Below, piece by piece: positions 8,155-17,065 of a DNA stretch of 64,000 nt. Source of the stretch: Clostridium_AB sp036639235. Lineage in GTDB: Bacteria > Bacillota > Clostridia > Clostridiales > Caloramatoraceae. A program made the translations under genes and the position numbers. The notes below the pieces were generated by a model, which was not told the origin of the DNA, made no database searches, and worked only from the letters and a program-made list of their open reading frames with translations. The stretch's first letter is position 1, and every line of letters starts with the position of its first letter. The stretch spans positions 1 through 64,000 of the forward strand of contig NZ_JAVWJB010000003.1 of NCBI RefSeq assembly GCF_036639235.1, given 5' to 3'.

Positions 8155-10557
8155 ATGAAATGTAATTGTGATAATTGTTTTTTTAATAAAAAAAATTTAA
8201 TTAACCTTATTGATTATTATAATTGTAAGGATAGTAAATCAGTTATGAAGACACTATTACCATTTATGAATAAAAAAATTCAAATAATAACTGAGGCTTC
8301 TCCTCCAGCAGGTAAACCTCCTAATATTACTGGAACATTAATTTATGTTGACAATGAAATTTTAAAGCTACGTCTAAAGTCTAAACATCATGATTCAGCA
8401 AGTGAGGGTATTTATTTTCTAAAATCACTTTTAGGATTTATACCTATAGCTGAAGAGGACTCTGGAGGGTGTGAAAAGGAAGAAAATCCATTAACATCTG
8501 TTTTTTCTGAGTCTTTAGGTAAGAGGGTTAATCTAATTCTTTCAGGTGATGCATCTATAGGTAGTGAAAATAGTGTTACTGGCACTTTAATAGAAGTTAC
8601 ATCTGATATTGTTAGGATGCAACTTGATCAAACTAACAACACAACTAAACCACAAATTGGAACCTTTTCATTAACTCAGGTAGTAGGTGTTATTGATCTA
8701 CAATCTAATATATCTACTAAAGGGAATAAAGGAAATAAAGGAACAAAAGGGGGAAAAGGGGGAAAAGGAGGACATGATACAAAAAATAAAATTACCCTCC
8801 AAGTTAAGGTAGAGTTTGATATAAATTTAGAAGACCCAGTAGAAACAAAGGTTGACTTTATTAAAGATGATATAGTAACAACAATAAGTACAATTGGTGG
8901 TGTAGCAACCTGGAGTACAGAGGCTAGAGGAAAGCTAGTTATAAAGGGTGAAAGTATTCCTGGTTTTATTACACCAAGCAAAGAGATTATGTTAACTACC
9001 CAACTACCTTTTATTTATGAAACATTAACATATAATGCTGCAGTAATACCTACTACAGGTATTACATTATTCCCATCAACCCTATCGATTTTACCAGGTG
9101 ATATGTTTCAATTAACTGCTACTATTGAGCCACTAAATGCAAGTAATCAGGATGTAATTTGGAAATCTGATACACCAGATGTTGCTACAGTTAATAATAG
9201 TGGCATGGTAACAGCTCATAGTAAAGGAATAGCATCTATTAGTGGGGGGACAAATTCAGATTTATTTATAGCAAATACTATAGTTACTGTAACTGCAGTT
9301 AACAGCATTGTAGCACCTTCGCAAATATCAGCACTTCCTGGTCAGGTAATTGTACTGCCAAGGAAGGTAAATGTTATTTTATCAAATGATGCTGTTGTAT
9401 CTGTTCCAGTTACTTGGTGGTTTAGTGGAAGTGCTGTGGGGCCAACTTTTGAAGTTCCATATAATGACGTGCTATCTATTTATAGCCTTACAGGTACAAT
9501 AGAACAAACAAGCATTACTACTTCACTAGATATAATTGTTAACATGGAGGGCCAGTTAGCTATTCCTGTTACAGGCATAGAATTAAGTATTATATCTGAC
9601 TCTATTTACGTTGGTTCAAGTATAACTATTGAACCTATTATTAGTCCTGATAATGCTACTACAAAAGATGTAATTTGGTCCTCATCTGACAGTTCTATTG
9701 CAAGTGTTGAAAATGGAAAGGTAACTGGAATCTCACCTGGTTTTGTAGTTATAACAGCAACAACGGTTCAAGGAGGATTTAAGGCTTATTGTCAAATATC
9801 AGTTTCATCAGTGCCAGAAATAGATCTTATCTATTCAGTAGAGAGTGTATATAAAACTCGAGAAGAAGTTGTTATTAACGTTGAAAACCTTGTAGCTAAT
9901 CGAGTAACACAAGACACTCTTTATTATATAAAAGTTGAAGAAAAGGGTAGTAACTTACTACTTGGGGTAGGAGTAATTACACTTACACCGGAATCAGAAA
10001 TATTTAATCTTTATGCATTTACAAACTTTCTGCTTACAGATAAATATAATAAACAGTATTTTGTATCAATGAGTACAGATGAAAACTTTCCTAAATCTGA
10101 TGAGCAAACACTTACAACTAATTTTAAAATTGGATCTGTAGTTCCTATTGTTGACCCTGCTGATATTAAAGTTGATTTAACTATGATAGGAGGTAATTTA
10201 GAGGGGAATCCTAATAATATTATTTTCATTCTTGCTAGAGAAATTGATAAGCCAATAGAGAATATTACATGGAGGGATTATGCAATTAATCCAGATGCAC
10301 CAGATGATGAGAAGTTATTTACAGATGAAGTTAAATTAAAAGGTAAAACAGATGTATACGGGGTTGTCCAGTGGGAAACACCAAAAGAAACACTTAAAAT
10401 TGGAGGCTATGTTTTACTTGAGGTTACTCCAGATGGATATTATGATAATTTAAATTTAGTTAACCCAGAGTCTTCAGATGGTGAGCTATTAAAGGCAATT
10501 CATTTAACAAGGGACAGTATAATAATACGACATATTATAAATACTTCAATTGAATAA
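8155..10557 (+). CDS. Large BIG2 (Ig-like) protein with Gly-X-Lys tract, possible spore-surface protein
   Basis: An 800-residue protein with no signal peptide. The N-terminus is Cys-rich (MKCNCDNCFF). Two similar segments of about 65 residues follow (about 38-100 and 117-181), each with a TGTLI-V core reminiscent of small beta-barrel domains in spore coat proteins. Residues 190-206 are a collagen-like Gly-X-Lys run without proline. Two bacterial Ig-like group 2 domains lie near 300-382 and 475-556, the first containing DVIWKSDTPDVATV and the second DVIWSSSDSSIASV. The C-terminal 240 residues are unrecognised. Lack of a secretion signal plus these modules suggests assembly on the forespore surface/exosporium from the mother cell (inference). 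GAGGTG precedes ATG 8155, and a terminator follows at 10568. Confidence 0.8.
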   Translation: MKCNCDNCFFNKKNLINLIDYYNCKDSKSVMKTLLPFMNKKIQIITEASPPAGKPPNITGTLIYVDNEILKLRLKSKHHDSASEGIYFLKSLLGFIPIAEEDSGGCEKEENPLTSVFSESLGKRVNLILSGDASIGSENSVTGTLIEVTSDIVRMQLDQTNNTTKPQIGTFSLTQVVGVIDLQSNISTKGNKGNKGTKGGKGGKGGHDTKNKITLQVKVEFDINLEDPVETKVDFIKDDIVTTISTIGGVATWSTEARGKLVIKGESIPGFITPSKEIMLTTQLPFIYETLTYNAAVIPTTGITLFPSTLSILPGDMFQLTATIEPLNASNQDVIWKSDTPDVATVNNSGMVTAHSKGIASISGGTNSDLFIANTIVTVTAVNSIVAPSQISALPGQVIVLPRKVNVILSNDAVVSVPVTWWFSGSAVGPTFEVPYNDVLSIYSLTGTIEQTSITTSLDIIVNMEGQLAIPVTGIELSIISDSIYVGSSITIEPIISPDNATTKDVIWSSSDSSIASVENGKVTGISPGFVVITATTVQGGFKAYCQISVSSVPEIDLIYSVESVYKTREEVVINVENLVANRVTQDTLYYIKVEEKGSNLLLGVGVITLTPESEIFNLYAFTNFLLTDKYNKQYFVSMSTDENFPKSDEQTLTTNFKIGSVVPIVDPADIKVDLTMIGGNLEGNPNNIIFILAREIDKPIENITWRDYAINPDAPDDEKLFTDEVKLKGKTDVYGVVQWETPKETLKIGGYVLLEVTPDGYYDNLNLVNPESSDGELLKAIHLTRDSIIIRHIINTSIE

Positions 10558-10567
10558 TTGAGTTTGT

Positions 10568-10607
10568 TTGACCTTATAATATTATTTGTTATAGGGTCAA
10601 TTTTTTT
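10568..10607 (+). terminator. Terminator after the BIG2 gene
   Basis: TTGACC/GGTCAA extended by TTATAA/TTATAG gives a 12-bp stem with one G-T pair, followed by seven T. Confidence 0.85.
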
Positions 10608-10671
10608 GTATTTACTTATTGATACTATATAAAAAATATGTTAATATATGGAAAATGACATTGGGGGAAAT

Positions 10672-10737
10672 ATGAAATTACTAATAGATTATATAAATGA
10701 AGATACTAAAGTTAATAGAAGAGTAAGTTCATATTGA
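10672..10737 (+). CDS. Very short ORF, possible gene remnant
   Basis: A 21-codon ORF (MKLLIDYINEDTK...) with a good GGGGGAAAT site directly upstream. It may be a real small peptide, a leader, or the remnant of a longer gene. Nothing identifies it. Confidence 0.2.
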   Translation: MKLLIDYINEDTKVNRRVSSY

Positions 10738-10813
10738 CATAAATATTTACATATACATAATTAAAGTTTGTAAAAATTACAAATATAAGTAATATTTTTA
10801 AGGGGGCTTTGTT

Positions 10814-11917
10814 ATGAAAGTTAAAAAGATATGTACATTTTTATCTCTTATTTTAACGTTAGGTCTTTTTACTGGGTGTAGTCAGGAAGTATCTACAAAT
10901 AAGGTAGAAGTTAAGGGGGCCTTTGAAAGTTCAGCACCTAAGGATCAGAATATGGATCCTATGAAGCTAAAGGCTATGACAAGTGCTCTTAGAAATTTTT
11001 ATCCAGCCTTAAGAAGTACAATAATTATACGTAATAATAAGGTTGTATATGAGGAGTACTTTAAAGGTGATAATATTCGAGATGAATTACATGATATTCA
11101 ATCATGTACAAAAACTGTTACAGCAATACTAACTGGAATAGCAATTGATAAGGGTATTATTAAGGGGGAAGACCAAAAGGTATCAGAACTACTACCTAAG
11201 TATATAAATGAATCTTCAGATGAAAGATCAAAATCACTTACAGTAGAACATTTACTAAGCGGGAAGTTAGGTAAGAAGTGGAATGAAATGGGGCATCCAG
11301 GGACTAACGACCAGTTAATAGCTGAGTGGGAAAGAGAAGATACAATTAAGTATTTTATAGATAAGCCATTCGATAGTAATCCAGGAGAAAAATTTACCTA
11401 TAGTAGCATGGGTCCACATATGATATCACAAATAATAAGTGATAAAACAGGTAAAAGCGAGGCAAAGTTTGCAGAGGAAAATTTATTTAAACCACTAGGA
11501 ATAACTAAATATGAGTGGCCAGATAAAAATGGAGTATCAATTGGTGGACATGGATTAAAGATAACTCCTACAGACATGGCAAAAATAGGAGTATTAATTC
11601 TTAATAAAGGGAAATGGGAAGGAAAACAAATAGTATCAGAGCAGTGGATAACAAAAATGACCACAAAGAATAGCGATGGTGGAATGCCAACTGAAGAAGG
11701 ATATGGGTATTTAACATGGCTAGGAACAAGTCATTTACTAGATGTACAAATGGCAAGTGGACTTGGAGGACAATATATATTTGTTATACCTAAGCTTAAT
11801 ATGGTTGCCGTTGCAACTTCAAATCCAGAGATAGGTGAAGAAGTAAAGAGCATACTTGATAGTATGATATTACCTTCAGCGAATGATGTACCAAGAATTC
11901 CAGTAGGAGATATGTAA
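10814..11917 (+). CDS. Beta-lactamase-fold serine hydrolase, lipoprotein
   Basis: A 367-residue serine hydrolase of the class C beta-lactamase/penicillin-binding-protein superfamily. A lipobox (LFTGC, lipidated Cys22) predicts anchoring on the outer face of the membrane. The active-site motif SxxK is S97-CTK100. The second motif appears as YSS in FTYSSMG, and the third as GLGGQ near residue 316. Family members include esterases, D-amino-acid peptidases and true beta-lactamases, so drug resistance should not be assumed. GGGGG before ATG 10814 supports the start. It is a single-gene unit ending at the palindromic terminator 11936-11978. Confidence 0.9.
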   Translation: MKVKKICTFLSLILTLGLFTGCSQEVSTNKVEVKGAFESSAPKDQNMDPMKLKAMTSALRNFYPALRSTIIIRNNKVVYEEYFKGDNIRDELHDIQSCTKTVTAILTGIAIDKGIIKGEDQKVSELLPKYINESSDERSKSLTVEHLLSGKLGKKWNEMGHPGTNDQLIAEWEREDTIKYFIDKPFDSNPGEKFTYSSMGPHMISQIISDKTGKSEAKFAEENLFKPLGITKYEWPDKNGVSIGGHGLKITPTDMAKIGVLILNKGKWEGKQIVSEQWITKMTTKNSDGGMPTEEGYGYLTWLGTSHLLDVQMASGLGGQYIFVIPKLNMVAVATSNPEIGEEVKSILDSMILPSANDVPRIPVGDM

Positions 11918-11935
11918 ATAGTTAATTAGTTGTTT

Positions 11936-11978
11936 AGAAGACATATAAATTAGGGTATAACTAAGGTATATGTCTTCT
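11936..11978 (+). terminator. Terminator hairpin, copy B of the dispersed 43-nt repeat
   Basis: A 12-bp stem, AGAAGACATATA/TATATGTCTTCT, with a loop almost identical to that of 8034-8076 and the same orientation. It terminates the beta-lactamase-like gene. Confidence 0.8.
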
Positions 11979-11983
11979 TTATT

Positions 11984-11992
11984 TGGTATAAT
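11984..11992 (+). promoter_or_regulatory. Extended -10 promoter of the candidate small RNA
   Basis: TGGTATAAT is a perfect TGnTATAAT extended -10 element just after terminator copy B. It predicts transcription from about 11999. No good -35 is seen, which extended -10 promoters tolerate. Confidence 0.5.
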
Positions 11993-11998
11993 TAATAA

Positions 11999-12115
11999 AC
12001 TTAGTATTGAGATTAAAATTATCTCAAGCTGTATATAAGAATAGGTTATATTATATAATTAACCTATTGAATTAAAACACCTAGGTTAGGATTTAGCCCC
12101 AGGTGTTTTTTATTT
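11999..12115 (+). ncRNA. Candidate small structured RNA (three hairpins plus terminator)
   Basis: Between the extended -10 promoter and a T-run lie three separate perfect stems. They are TTGAGAT/ATCTCAA (12007-12013, 12021-12027), AATAGGTTA/TAACCTATT (12040-12048, 12060-12068) and AAAACACCT/AGGTGTTTT (12074-12082, 12101-12109), the last followed by six T. This fits a free RNA of about 115 nt, or a leader/attenuator for the radical SAM gene starting at 12268. It matches no RNA family I know. The rest of the 350-bp gap (12116-12267) shows only the downstream gene's ribosome binding site. Confidence 0.45.
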
Positions 12116-12267
12116 GGTTTTGTAGGAAGTGAATTTTGCATAGAGGATATATTTAGAACTTACCTTATTATCTTATATGAAGTATAATAGAGTTTGTGCT
12201 TTAAGATAAAAATATTCGTTTTAAATAAATTATTTATTTTGAACTAGTGATTAGGGGAGGATACTTT

Positions 12268-13392
12268 ATGAAGATTTCAAAAACTGATGCACTTATATGG
12301 TTCGATACTTTTACTCAACTAGAGGAAGAAGAGGGTCTTGAGAACAAACATGCAGAGATTATATATGCAACTTTTTCTCAAATAGAGGCTGTTATTGATA
12401 AGAGAAATGAAGAATTAATGGGTGAAATTAAGGGGATTAAATCCCTTGAAAATAGAACTTTCTATGTAGGACCTGATGAGAAGTTCCCAGGGGGATGTCG
12501 TTCATGCCTTCTTGGAAATGGGTTAAGTGCTATTAGAAAGACAAACAAGTGTAATGTTAAGTGTAAGTTCTGTTATAACTATGGACACCTTGATAATATA
12601 CCACCAATTGGAGAAGGTATGTGGGATATTGGTGGAACTAAGTTCTATGAAAAAGACATAGATCTTTTACTTTCAATTAATAAAAAGCCAACAGGGGTTG
12701 CTTATGTATACCTTGAGCCATTTATGGAGATTGAAAAGTATTATACTGTTGTTAAAAAGTTTAGTGATGCAGATATTTATCAACATATGTACACAAATGG
12801 AACACTAGCTACTGAGGAAACTTTAAAGGCACTTGGAGAAGCAGGTCTTAATGAGATTCGTTTCAATTTAGGTGCTACTAAGTGTGCAGACAATGTTATT
12901 GAAAATATTAGAATTGCTAAGAAATATATTTCAAGGGTTGGAATAGAAACTCCTATGACACCTGAATTCTTTGAGACTTTCTTTGAGAAGAAGGATTTAA
13001 TATTATCTACTGGACTTGATTTTATTAACTGTGCAGAACTTCACCTAAATGAAAATAACATAGGTAACTATGAAGGTGAGAATATGTATATTGCAAGGCA
13101 AGGATATATTTCTCCTATTTGGAGTAGAGAACTTACTTTAAAGCTTATGAAAATAGCTGATGATGAGAATTGGGATATTGTTATCCATGATTGTTCAAAT
13201 CATACAAAGTTTGCCCGTGAACTAAACCTTAAGGCAAAGGAAGGTATGTGGTTCGGTGCTAGTAGTTATTCATGTGAATTTCAAACACTACCATATGAAG
13301 CCTTCATTCCTATACTTAACGATGATTCATTTAATTTTTTAAGTGAGGAAGAACTACCAGAAGAATATAAGCCAGATATGTTTATTTTTTAA
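12268..13392 (+). CDS. Radical SAM protein
   Basis: A 374-residue radical S-adenosylmethionine enzyme. The cluster motif is C95-x3-C99-x2-C102 (CNVKCKFC), preceded by another Cys pair, C77 and C80 (GGCRSC). The motif follows an N-terminal region of about 90 residues, and the barrel continues with YLEPFMEIE, YTNGT and FNLGATKCAD. The substrate is unknown; the general sequence is of the pyruvate-formate-lyase-activase-like type. ATG 12268 is chosen because GGGGAGG at 12254-12260 is correctly spaced; a GTG at 12247 lies before that site. The gene is monocistronic, with a weak terminator at 13406. Confidence 0.88.
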   Translation: MKISKTDALIWFDTFTQLEEEEGLENKHAEIIYATFSQIEAVIDKRNEELMGEIKGIKSLENRTFYVGPDEKFPGGCRSCLLGNGLSAIRKTNKCNVKCKFCYNYGHLDNIPPIGEGMWDIGGTKFYEKDIDLLLSINKKPTGVAYVYLEPFMEIEKYYTVVKKFSDADIYQHMYTNGTLATEETLKALGEAGLNEIRFNLGATKCADNVIENIRIAKKYISRVGIETPMTPEFFETFFEKKDLILSTGLDFINCAELHLNENNIGNYEGENMYIARQGYISPIWSRELTLKLMKIADDENWDIVIHDCSNHTKFARELNLKAKEGMWFGASSYSCEFQTLPYEAFIPILNDDSFNFLSEEELPEEYKPDMFIF

Positions 13393-13405
13393 TATAGTTA
13401 ATTAT

Positions 13406-13441
13406 AGGGTGGTAACTACAGATAAGTAGGCCACTCTTTTT
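13406..13441 (+). terminator. Weak terminator after the radical SAM gene
   Basis: AGGGTGG/CCACTCT gives a 7-bp stem with one G-T pair, an 18-nt loop and a short T-run. Confidence 0.5.
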
Positions 13442-13559
13442 GTTTGTGAAAACTACATATTGATAATAAAACCAAGGAGTATAATTACAGATATTTAGTT
13501 TTAGTCGATATATATTATAGAAATTAATAAAAATATATTATGATTTAAAGGAGAAATAT

Positions 13560-14183
13560 ATGAGCATTAATAGTATAAATAATGATTATATAAGAAATAT
13601 AGGTATTAATACATTAGAAAATAATAAGGACAAAAACATTAATTCAAGTAAAGATAAGGCTTCCTCTGTAAGTTTTAAGGATGTGATTGACTTAAGTATG
13701 TCTAATAATATTAAGCCTACAGCTTCTATAGGATCAATTTCTATGGATAAGGGAACTGCAGCAAATACAACTGTTTTTGTTAACAGAAGTACATTTAATC
13801 AAATAATGAACTATACAACAAATAGTCAAGATTGTCAGTGGGATGAACTTGGAATAGATGATAATAAAAGATGGATTGTAGTTAATGGCCAAAGATTTGA
13901 ATGTCCTTTAAGTGAAGAGGAAAAAGAGATGCGAAGAAGAATGAGAATGGGACTTAGTGACTTAATAGGTCAATCACCTAAAAAGGATTATAAAGAAGAT
14001 GATAAATTGTCTAGGCATTTAAATATTAGAATAGACGAAAGTAATAATATTAATATTCAAGGGGACAATGGAGCATTATCAAATCCTAAGATACAAAGCC
14101 TTATTAAGAATGATAAGGTTATGAATATGTTTGCTAATATTATTAAGTTAAATGGTGGGAAGGACATAGGGCTAAGTATATGA
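13560..14183 (+). CDS. Hypothetical protein
   Basis: A 207-residue hydrophilic protein with an Asn/Ser/Lys-rich N-terminal third, a central segment with KRWIVVNGQRFECPLS and an acidic-basic stretch EEEKEMRRRMRMG. There is no signal peptide or transmembrane helix. I do not recognise the family. The AAAGGAG site before ATG 13560 and the palindrome overlapping the stop codon support a real, separately terminated gene. Confidence 0.75.
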   Translation: MSINSINNDYIRNIGINTLENNKDKNINSSKDKASSVSFKDVIDLSMSNNIKPTASIGSISMDKGTAANTTVFVNRSTFNQIMNYTTNSQDCQWDELGIDDNKRWIVVNGQRFECPLSEEEKEMRRRMRMGLSDLIGQSPKKDYKEDDKLSRHLNIRIDESNNINIQGDNGALSNPKIQSLIKNDKVMNMFANIIKLNGGKDIGLSI

Positions 14184-14215
14184 AATGACTAAGAGGTATA
14201 CCTCTTAGTCATTTC
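14182..14215. terminator. Perfect 34-bp palindrome overlapping a stop codon
   Basis: Two 17-nt arms (GAAATGACTAAGAGGTA and its exact complement) meet without spacer and include the last two bases of the TGA stop. There is no T-run, so it may be an mRNA 3'-end hairpin, a weak terminator or a protein-binding palindrome. Confidence 0.6.
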
Positions 14216-14323
14216 TGCATTTAGTTAATAAATGGTATTGACTGTTAATTACTATGGTGTATCATATTTTATAGTGTATATTATGCTTATAATAATTTTA
14301 TAAGAGTTTTTTGAGGAGATATT

Positions 14324-15256
14324 GTGATTAGTATGGACTATTTTTTACTAGTATTTCTATGTGTAGGGGTAGGTTATATATATGTAGAAGCTAAAAAATG
14401 GTGGGAAATGCATAGGTTTCATAAAAGATTACTTCACTATAGTAAGGACATAATTTATTATTATCAAATTTATCCAGATATCAGGTTTAAGTATGTAAGC
14501 CCATCTGTTAGAGATATATTAGGGAGAAGTGAAAATGATTTTCTTCAAAATTATAATCTTGTTTTTGATACTGTTCATCCAGAGGATTATGAGGGCCTAT
14601 ACAATAAGACTATAGGAAATGTTGATTTTTCAAAGCCCCAATTTACTAGGTGGCTACATAGCAATGGAGAATATATTCATACTGAAGACCATGCGGTTCC
14701 TATATATGATAAGAAGGGGAAACTTATTGCTATAGAGGGGGCAGTACGGGATATTACCTACAGAAGAAAACTTGAGGCAGAACTTGAATATAGGAGTACC
14801 CATGACAAAATGACTGGACTTTTTAATAGAGAGTACTATGACGAGGTTTTTGATAAATTAAATATTAATTACGAAAAAAACATTGGAATTATTGTTTGTG
14901 ATGTAGATAGATTAAAATATATTAACGATAATTTAGGTCATAGAGAAGGGGATAATATTCTAAGAGCAACTGCTAATATTTTAATTAAGTACTTAAGTGA
15001 GAGTAGAATTGTATCTAGAATTGGTGGAGATGAGTTTACTATTATAACTAAAGGTATGTTAGTAAGTGATATTGATAAATTAATTAAGTCTATTTACTCA
15101 GATGTTAATAGACTTAATAGTGAGAGTACAAATATAAATATAAGTCTATCTATAGGTTATTCATTTAGGGAAGTATCATATTCTAATATGATTCAATTAT
15201 TTAAAGAAGCAGATGATAATATGTACATAAATAAAAGGCAGGGTAATAGAATTTAA
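14324..15256 (+). CDS. Membrane-bound PAS-GGDEF diguanylate cyclase
   Basis: A 310-residue protein predicted to make cyclic di-GMP. One N-terminal helix (about 4-22) is followed by a PAS fold (about 40-148, ending DITYRRKLE) and a GGDEF domain (about 155-308). The latter has an intact GGDEF motif at 234-238 and the DVDRLKYINDNLGH metal/nucleotide segment. The position of the inhibitory RxxD I-site reads SESR (225-228), so product inhibition by the usual route is not expected. GTG 14324 is preferred because GAGGAG at 14313-14318 is well placed for it and too far from ATG 14333. Confidence 0.9.
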   Translation: MISMDYFLLVFLCVGVGYIYVEAKKWWEMHRFHKRLLHYSKDIIYYYQIYPDIRFKYVSPSVRDILGRSENDFLQNYNLVFDTVHPEDYEGLYNKTIGNVDFSKPQFTRWLHSNGEYIHTEDHAVPIYDKKGKLIAIEGAVRDITYRRKLEAELEYRSTHDKMTGLFNREYYDEVFDKLNINYEKNIGIIVCDVDRLKYINDNLGHREGDNILRATANILIKYLSESRIVSRIGGDEFTIITKGMLVSDIDKLIKSIYSDVNRLNSESTNINISLSIGYSFREVSYSNMIQLFKEADDNMYINKRQGNRI

Positions 15257-15267
15257 TATTGAAGTGT

Positions 15268-15299
15268 AAATAGTCTATGTATTTTAACATAGACTATTT
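15268..15299 (+). terminator. Terminator after PAS-GGDEF gene
   Basis: AAATAGTCTATGT and its exact complement give a 13-bp stem with a 6-nt loop, followed by T-rich sequence. Confidence 0.85.
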
Positions 15300-15440
15300 T
15301 GTTTTTGTAAAATTAATTTATTGGGATATTAGATTATTACTTATTTTCAAGAATGTAAAAATAAGTTTATTTTGTGACAGTCATAGTCAATACTATATTT
15401 TACAATGTAGTCAAATATAAGACATTAGGGAGGTTTTATT

Positions 15441-16049
15441 ATGGACTATAATGATTTAAGCAAAGAGGAACTTATTAAGATTCTTGGAGATAGGGATAGA
15501 GATATTGTTGCTTTACACAGTAAAAACCACAAATTAAGCAGGGAACTCTGTGTAGACACTTTAACTGGAATACCAAATAATAGGTTTGGTATAAACCGTT
15601 TACAGGATGTTTATACAAATGTAAATAGGAATAAGGAAAGTTTAATCTTTTGCTTTATTGATATTGATGATTTTAAGGTTATAAATGATACCTATGGTCA
15701 TAGGGAGGGGGATAATGCTATTGTTACAGTGGCAAAAACCATTAGTGAAAGTATTAGAAAAAGTGACTGTGTTTTTAGGTATGCTGGTGATGAGTTTGGA
15801 GTTGTTTTTAGAAACTCTAGTGAGGAAGATATTCATATAGTACTTAAATGTGTACAAGAAAGACTAAATAGAAAGAGTAATCAGGAGGGAAATTATAAAA
15901 TAGGAATAAGTTATGGATGGTGTAAGTATATAGGGTCTTTAGATAGTGAAATAAGCATAGAGGATATAATTAATGAAGCAGATGAGGATATGTATAAGTG
16001 GAAAAGGCTAAAGAAGGAAATTGGAGGTTTATGTAGAAATATGAAATAG
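15441..16049 (+). CDS. Cytoplasmic GGDEF-family diguanylate cyclase (AGDEF variant)
   Basis: A 202-residue soluble protein consisting almost entirely of a GGDEF domain after a short helical N-terminus. The catalytic motif is AGDEF (115-119), a variant found in active enzymes. RKSD (106-109) lies exactly five residues upstream and matches the RxxD inhibitory site, unlike the preceding cyclase. GGGAGG precedes ATG 15441. The WYL regulator gene starts 27 bp downstream, so the two are probably cotranscribed. Confidence 0.88.
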   Translation: MDYNDLSKEELIKILGDRDRDIVALHSKNHKLSRELCVDTLTGIPNNRFGINRLQDVYTNVNRNKESLIFCFIDIDDFKVINDTYGHREGDNAIVTVAKTISESIRKSDCVFRYAGDEFGVVFRNSSEEDIHIVLKCVQERLNRKSNQEGNYKIGISYGWCKYIGSLDSEISIEDIINEADEDMYKWKRLKKEIGGLCRNMK

Positions 16050-16075
16050 AAATAATTTGTAGGGGGAGTTTTATT

Positions 16076-17065
16076 GTGGAAAGATTTAAATCTAACGTTT
16101 TGATATATATGTACCATAATCTTTTAGAGGGTAGAGTTTTAGTTAAAAAAGATATCCTAAATAGATTCGATATTACTGAAAGAACATTTTATAGATACTT
16201 AAAGGATGTACAAAACTTCCTCCATGATCCTGAAAGTGGATTTTATGTAGATAATCTTAAAAAGCATGATTATAAGAAGGGGTATATACTAGAATATAAG
16301 CATAAAAATAGCTTGAAAGAAATGGAAATACTTGCTATTTCTAAGGTTTTACTTGAAAGTAGAGGGTTTATTAATGAGGAAATAAAGGGAATTATTGATA
16401 AACTTTTAAGATATTGCATTGTGGAAGATAAGACTAAAATTCATGCAATTATAGATAATGAAAAGAACAAGTATATAGAGCCAAAGCATGGAAAGAGTTT
16501 AGTTGAAAGTTTATGGACACTAAGCAGTGCGATTCAAGAGAAGAAGGTAGTTTGTGTAAGCTATAGAAAAATAGGAAAAAGTGGAGAGATAAGTAAGGAA
16601 TCTACAAGAAGAGAATTAATACCTATGGGAATATTATTTTCAGAGTATTATTTCTATCTTATTGCATTTATTAAAGGTAAAAACTATAAGAATCCTACTA
16701 TATTTAGAGTGGATAGAATGGAAGATATATATGTTACAAATGATTTAATTAGGGAAAGTGAAGCTAAGTCATTTGAGGATGGTGAGTTTAGAAAGAAGAT
16801 ACACTTTATGCAGGGGGGAGAGGAGGAACTAGTAACTTTTAAGTTTAAAGGGGAATCGATTGAAGCTGTTCTTGATAAGGTAGATCATATAAGCTGCACT
16901 AAATGCAGTGATGGAAGTGGATATATTATTGTAACTAATACATATAGGAAAGGTATTAAAATGTGGCTATTAAGTCAAGGTGATAATGTAGAGGTAATAT
17001 CACCTATAAGTTTTAGAGAAGAAATGCATGAGACCATTATAAGTATGCTAAATTCATATAAATAA
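16076..17065 (+). CDS. WYL-domain transcriptional regulator
   Basis: A 329-residue protein with an N-terminal winged helix-turn-helix (about 1-60, KKDILNRFDITERTFYRYL), a WYL ligand-sensing domain (about 150-232, from VVCVSYRKIG to FRVDRMEDIYV) and a C-terminal WCX-like extension. WYL domains bind nucleotides or nucleic acid fragments; some respond to cyclic dinucleotides or DNA damage products. The location directly after a diguanylate cyclase gene invites the idea that it answers to cyclic di-GMP, but nothing in the sequence proves it. The start is GTG 16076 after AGGGGGAG. Confidence 0.9.
   Translation: MERFKSNVLIYMYHNLLEGRVLVKKDILNRFDITERTFYRYLKDVQNFLHDPESGFYVDNLKKHDYKKGYILEYKHKNSLKEMEILAISKVLLESRGFINEEIKGIIDKLLRYCIVEDKTKIHAIIDNEKNKYIEPKHGKSLVESLWTLSSAIQEKKVVCVSYRKIGKSGEISKESTRRELIPMGILFSEYYFYLIAFIKGKNYKNPTIFRVDRMEDIYVTNDLIRESEAKSFEDGEFRKKIHFMQGGEEELVTFKFKGESIEAVLDKVDHISCTKCSDGSGYIIVTNTYRKGIKMWLLSQGDNVEVISPISFREEMHETIISMLNSYK

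Noticed and set aside
8755..8772. CRISPR or tandem DNA repeat at the G-rich stretch
   Set aside because: It is in-frame coding sequence for the Gly-X-Lys tract, with no spacer structure.
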